A stretch of 61,978 nt of DNA. It comes from Cognaticolwellia aestuarii (GTDB taxonomy: Bacteria; Pseudomonadota; Gammaproteobacteria; Enterobacterales; Alteromonadaceae). The stretch is from NCBI RefSeq assembly GCF_002000025.1, contig NZ_MUZV01000017.1, positions 1 to 61,978 on the forward strand, written 5' to 3'. Made by a program: the position numbers and the translations under genes. Positions within the stretch are counted from its first letter, which is position 1; each line of letters opens with the position of its first letter. The notes beneath the pieces are model-generated. The model saw only the letters and a list, made by a program, of their open reading frames with translations, was not told where the DNA came from and ran no database searches. Below, piece after piece: positions 61,906-61,978 of the stretch.

Positions 61906-61978
61906 TAATTGAAGAGTTTGATCATGGCTCAGATTGAACGCTGGCGGCAGGCTTAACACATGCAAGTCGAGCGGAAAC
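61906..61978 (+). rRNA. rrs: 16S ribosomal RNA (5' part; cut by window edge)
   Basis: The standard bacterial 16S start: AATTGAAGAGTTTGATC, then ATGGCTCAGATTGAACG, CTGGCGGCAGGCTTAACA and CATGCAAGTCGAGCGG. About 73 bases are inside the window. The GGCAGGCTTAACACATGCAAGTCGAGCGG pattern (quoted only as a motif) is typical of gammaproteobacteria. Two promoters and a boxA leader lie upstream. Confidence 0.97.

Noticed and set aside
1-61978. CRISPR array, prophage, integron or tRNA gene
   Set aside because: No regularly spaced repeats, no phage structural genes beyond one CII-like regulator, no integrase, and no tRNA cloverleaf that I could see.

Overview
The window reads as chromosomal DNA of a marine gammaproteobacterium of the Alteromonadales, most like Colwelliaceae (Colwellia/Thalassotalea type). 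Pointers are the A+T-rich sequence, TonB-dependent receptors, two PEP-CTERM proteins, a DgcN/DgcA D-glutamate pathway, OxyR/AhpCF, and the first ~73 bases of a 16S rRNA gene at the right edge behind tandem rrn promoters. The genus cannot be settled from this sequence. Gene functions below come from recognising motifs and family signatures by eye; no database was searched.

Left part (1-13 kb). The end of an IS3-type element is cut by the left border. Next come a 689-aa fusion of two solute-binding domains, several small orphan genes, and an iron island: AraC regulator, Fur-like site, siderophore-type TonB receptor and PepSY reductase. A divergent ohr/ohrR pair with two mirror-image operators, a PhyH-type dioxygenase and an orphan membrane-associated protein follow.

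Middle (14-33 kb). A sigma-54-linked PEP-CTERM protein is followed by housekeeping and orphan genes. A LysR regulator is divergent from a quinone-reductase-like gene and a monooxygenase. A 47-aa secreted peptide gene has its Shine-Dalgarno sequence inside a perfect 12-bp stem. Beyond it are an XRE/membrane-protein cassette, a CNNM/CorC-type protein, the yqhD/yqhC aldehyde-reductase pair, a lipase plus phospholipase-D-like lipoprotein, an XRE/DUF2145 locus and a secreted EEP-family enzyme.

33.8-40.6 kb. An operon encodes TonB-like protein, ECF sigma factor and a TonB-domain protein with an anti-sigma-like N-terminus. It is followed by a CBS protein and two overlapping PepSY genes. Then come a 227-bp MITE with 16-bp terminal inverted repeats and 9-bp target duplications, and a second PEP-CTERM gene with a good sigma-54 promoter, flanked on both sides by copies of a ~120-bp sRNA-like element ending in an intrinsic terminator.

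40.7-54.9 kb. This is the most interesting region: a D-glutamate-centred uptake and catabolism locus. The minus-strand arm is gltS-dgcR, then dgcN-dgcA. The plus-strand arm is a 991-codon TonB receptor frame, an M14 carboxypeptidase lipoprotein and an N-acyl-D-amino-acid deacylase lipoprotein, followed by a periplasmic binding protein. Upstream are a CapA-like protein and an ArgR-like regulator with a changed ligand motif. A 15-bp LysR-type motif (consensus AYARCYYTWGGTTAT) lies 99-127 bp upstream of dgcN, gltS and the receptor, each time in the same orientation to the gene, which suggests one DgcR regulon. I infer that the locus feeds on D-Glu-containing polymers or peptides, with poly-gamma-glutamate as one candidate.

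Right part (55-62 kb). ahpC-ahpF carries a textbook OxyR operator, with oxyR convergent to it. An HBM-domain chemoreceptor follows, then a ~1-kb regulatory stretch with inverted repeats, rrn P1/P2 and the rRNA leader, ending in the 16S start.
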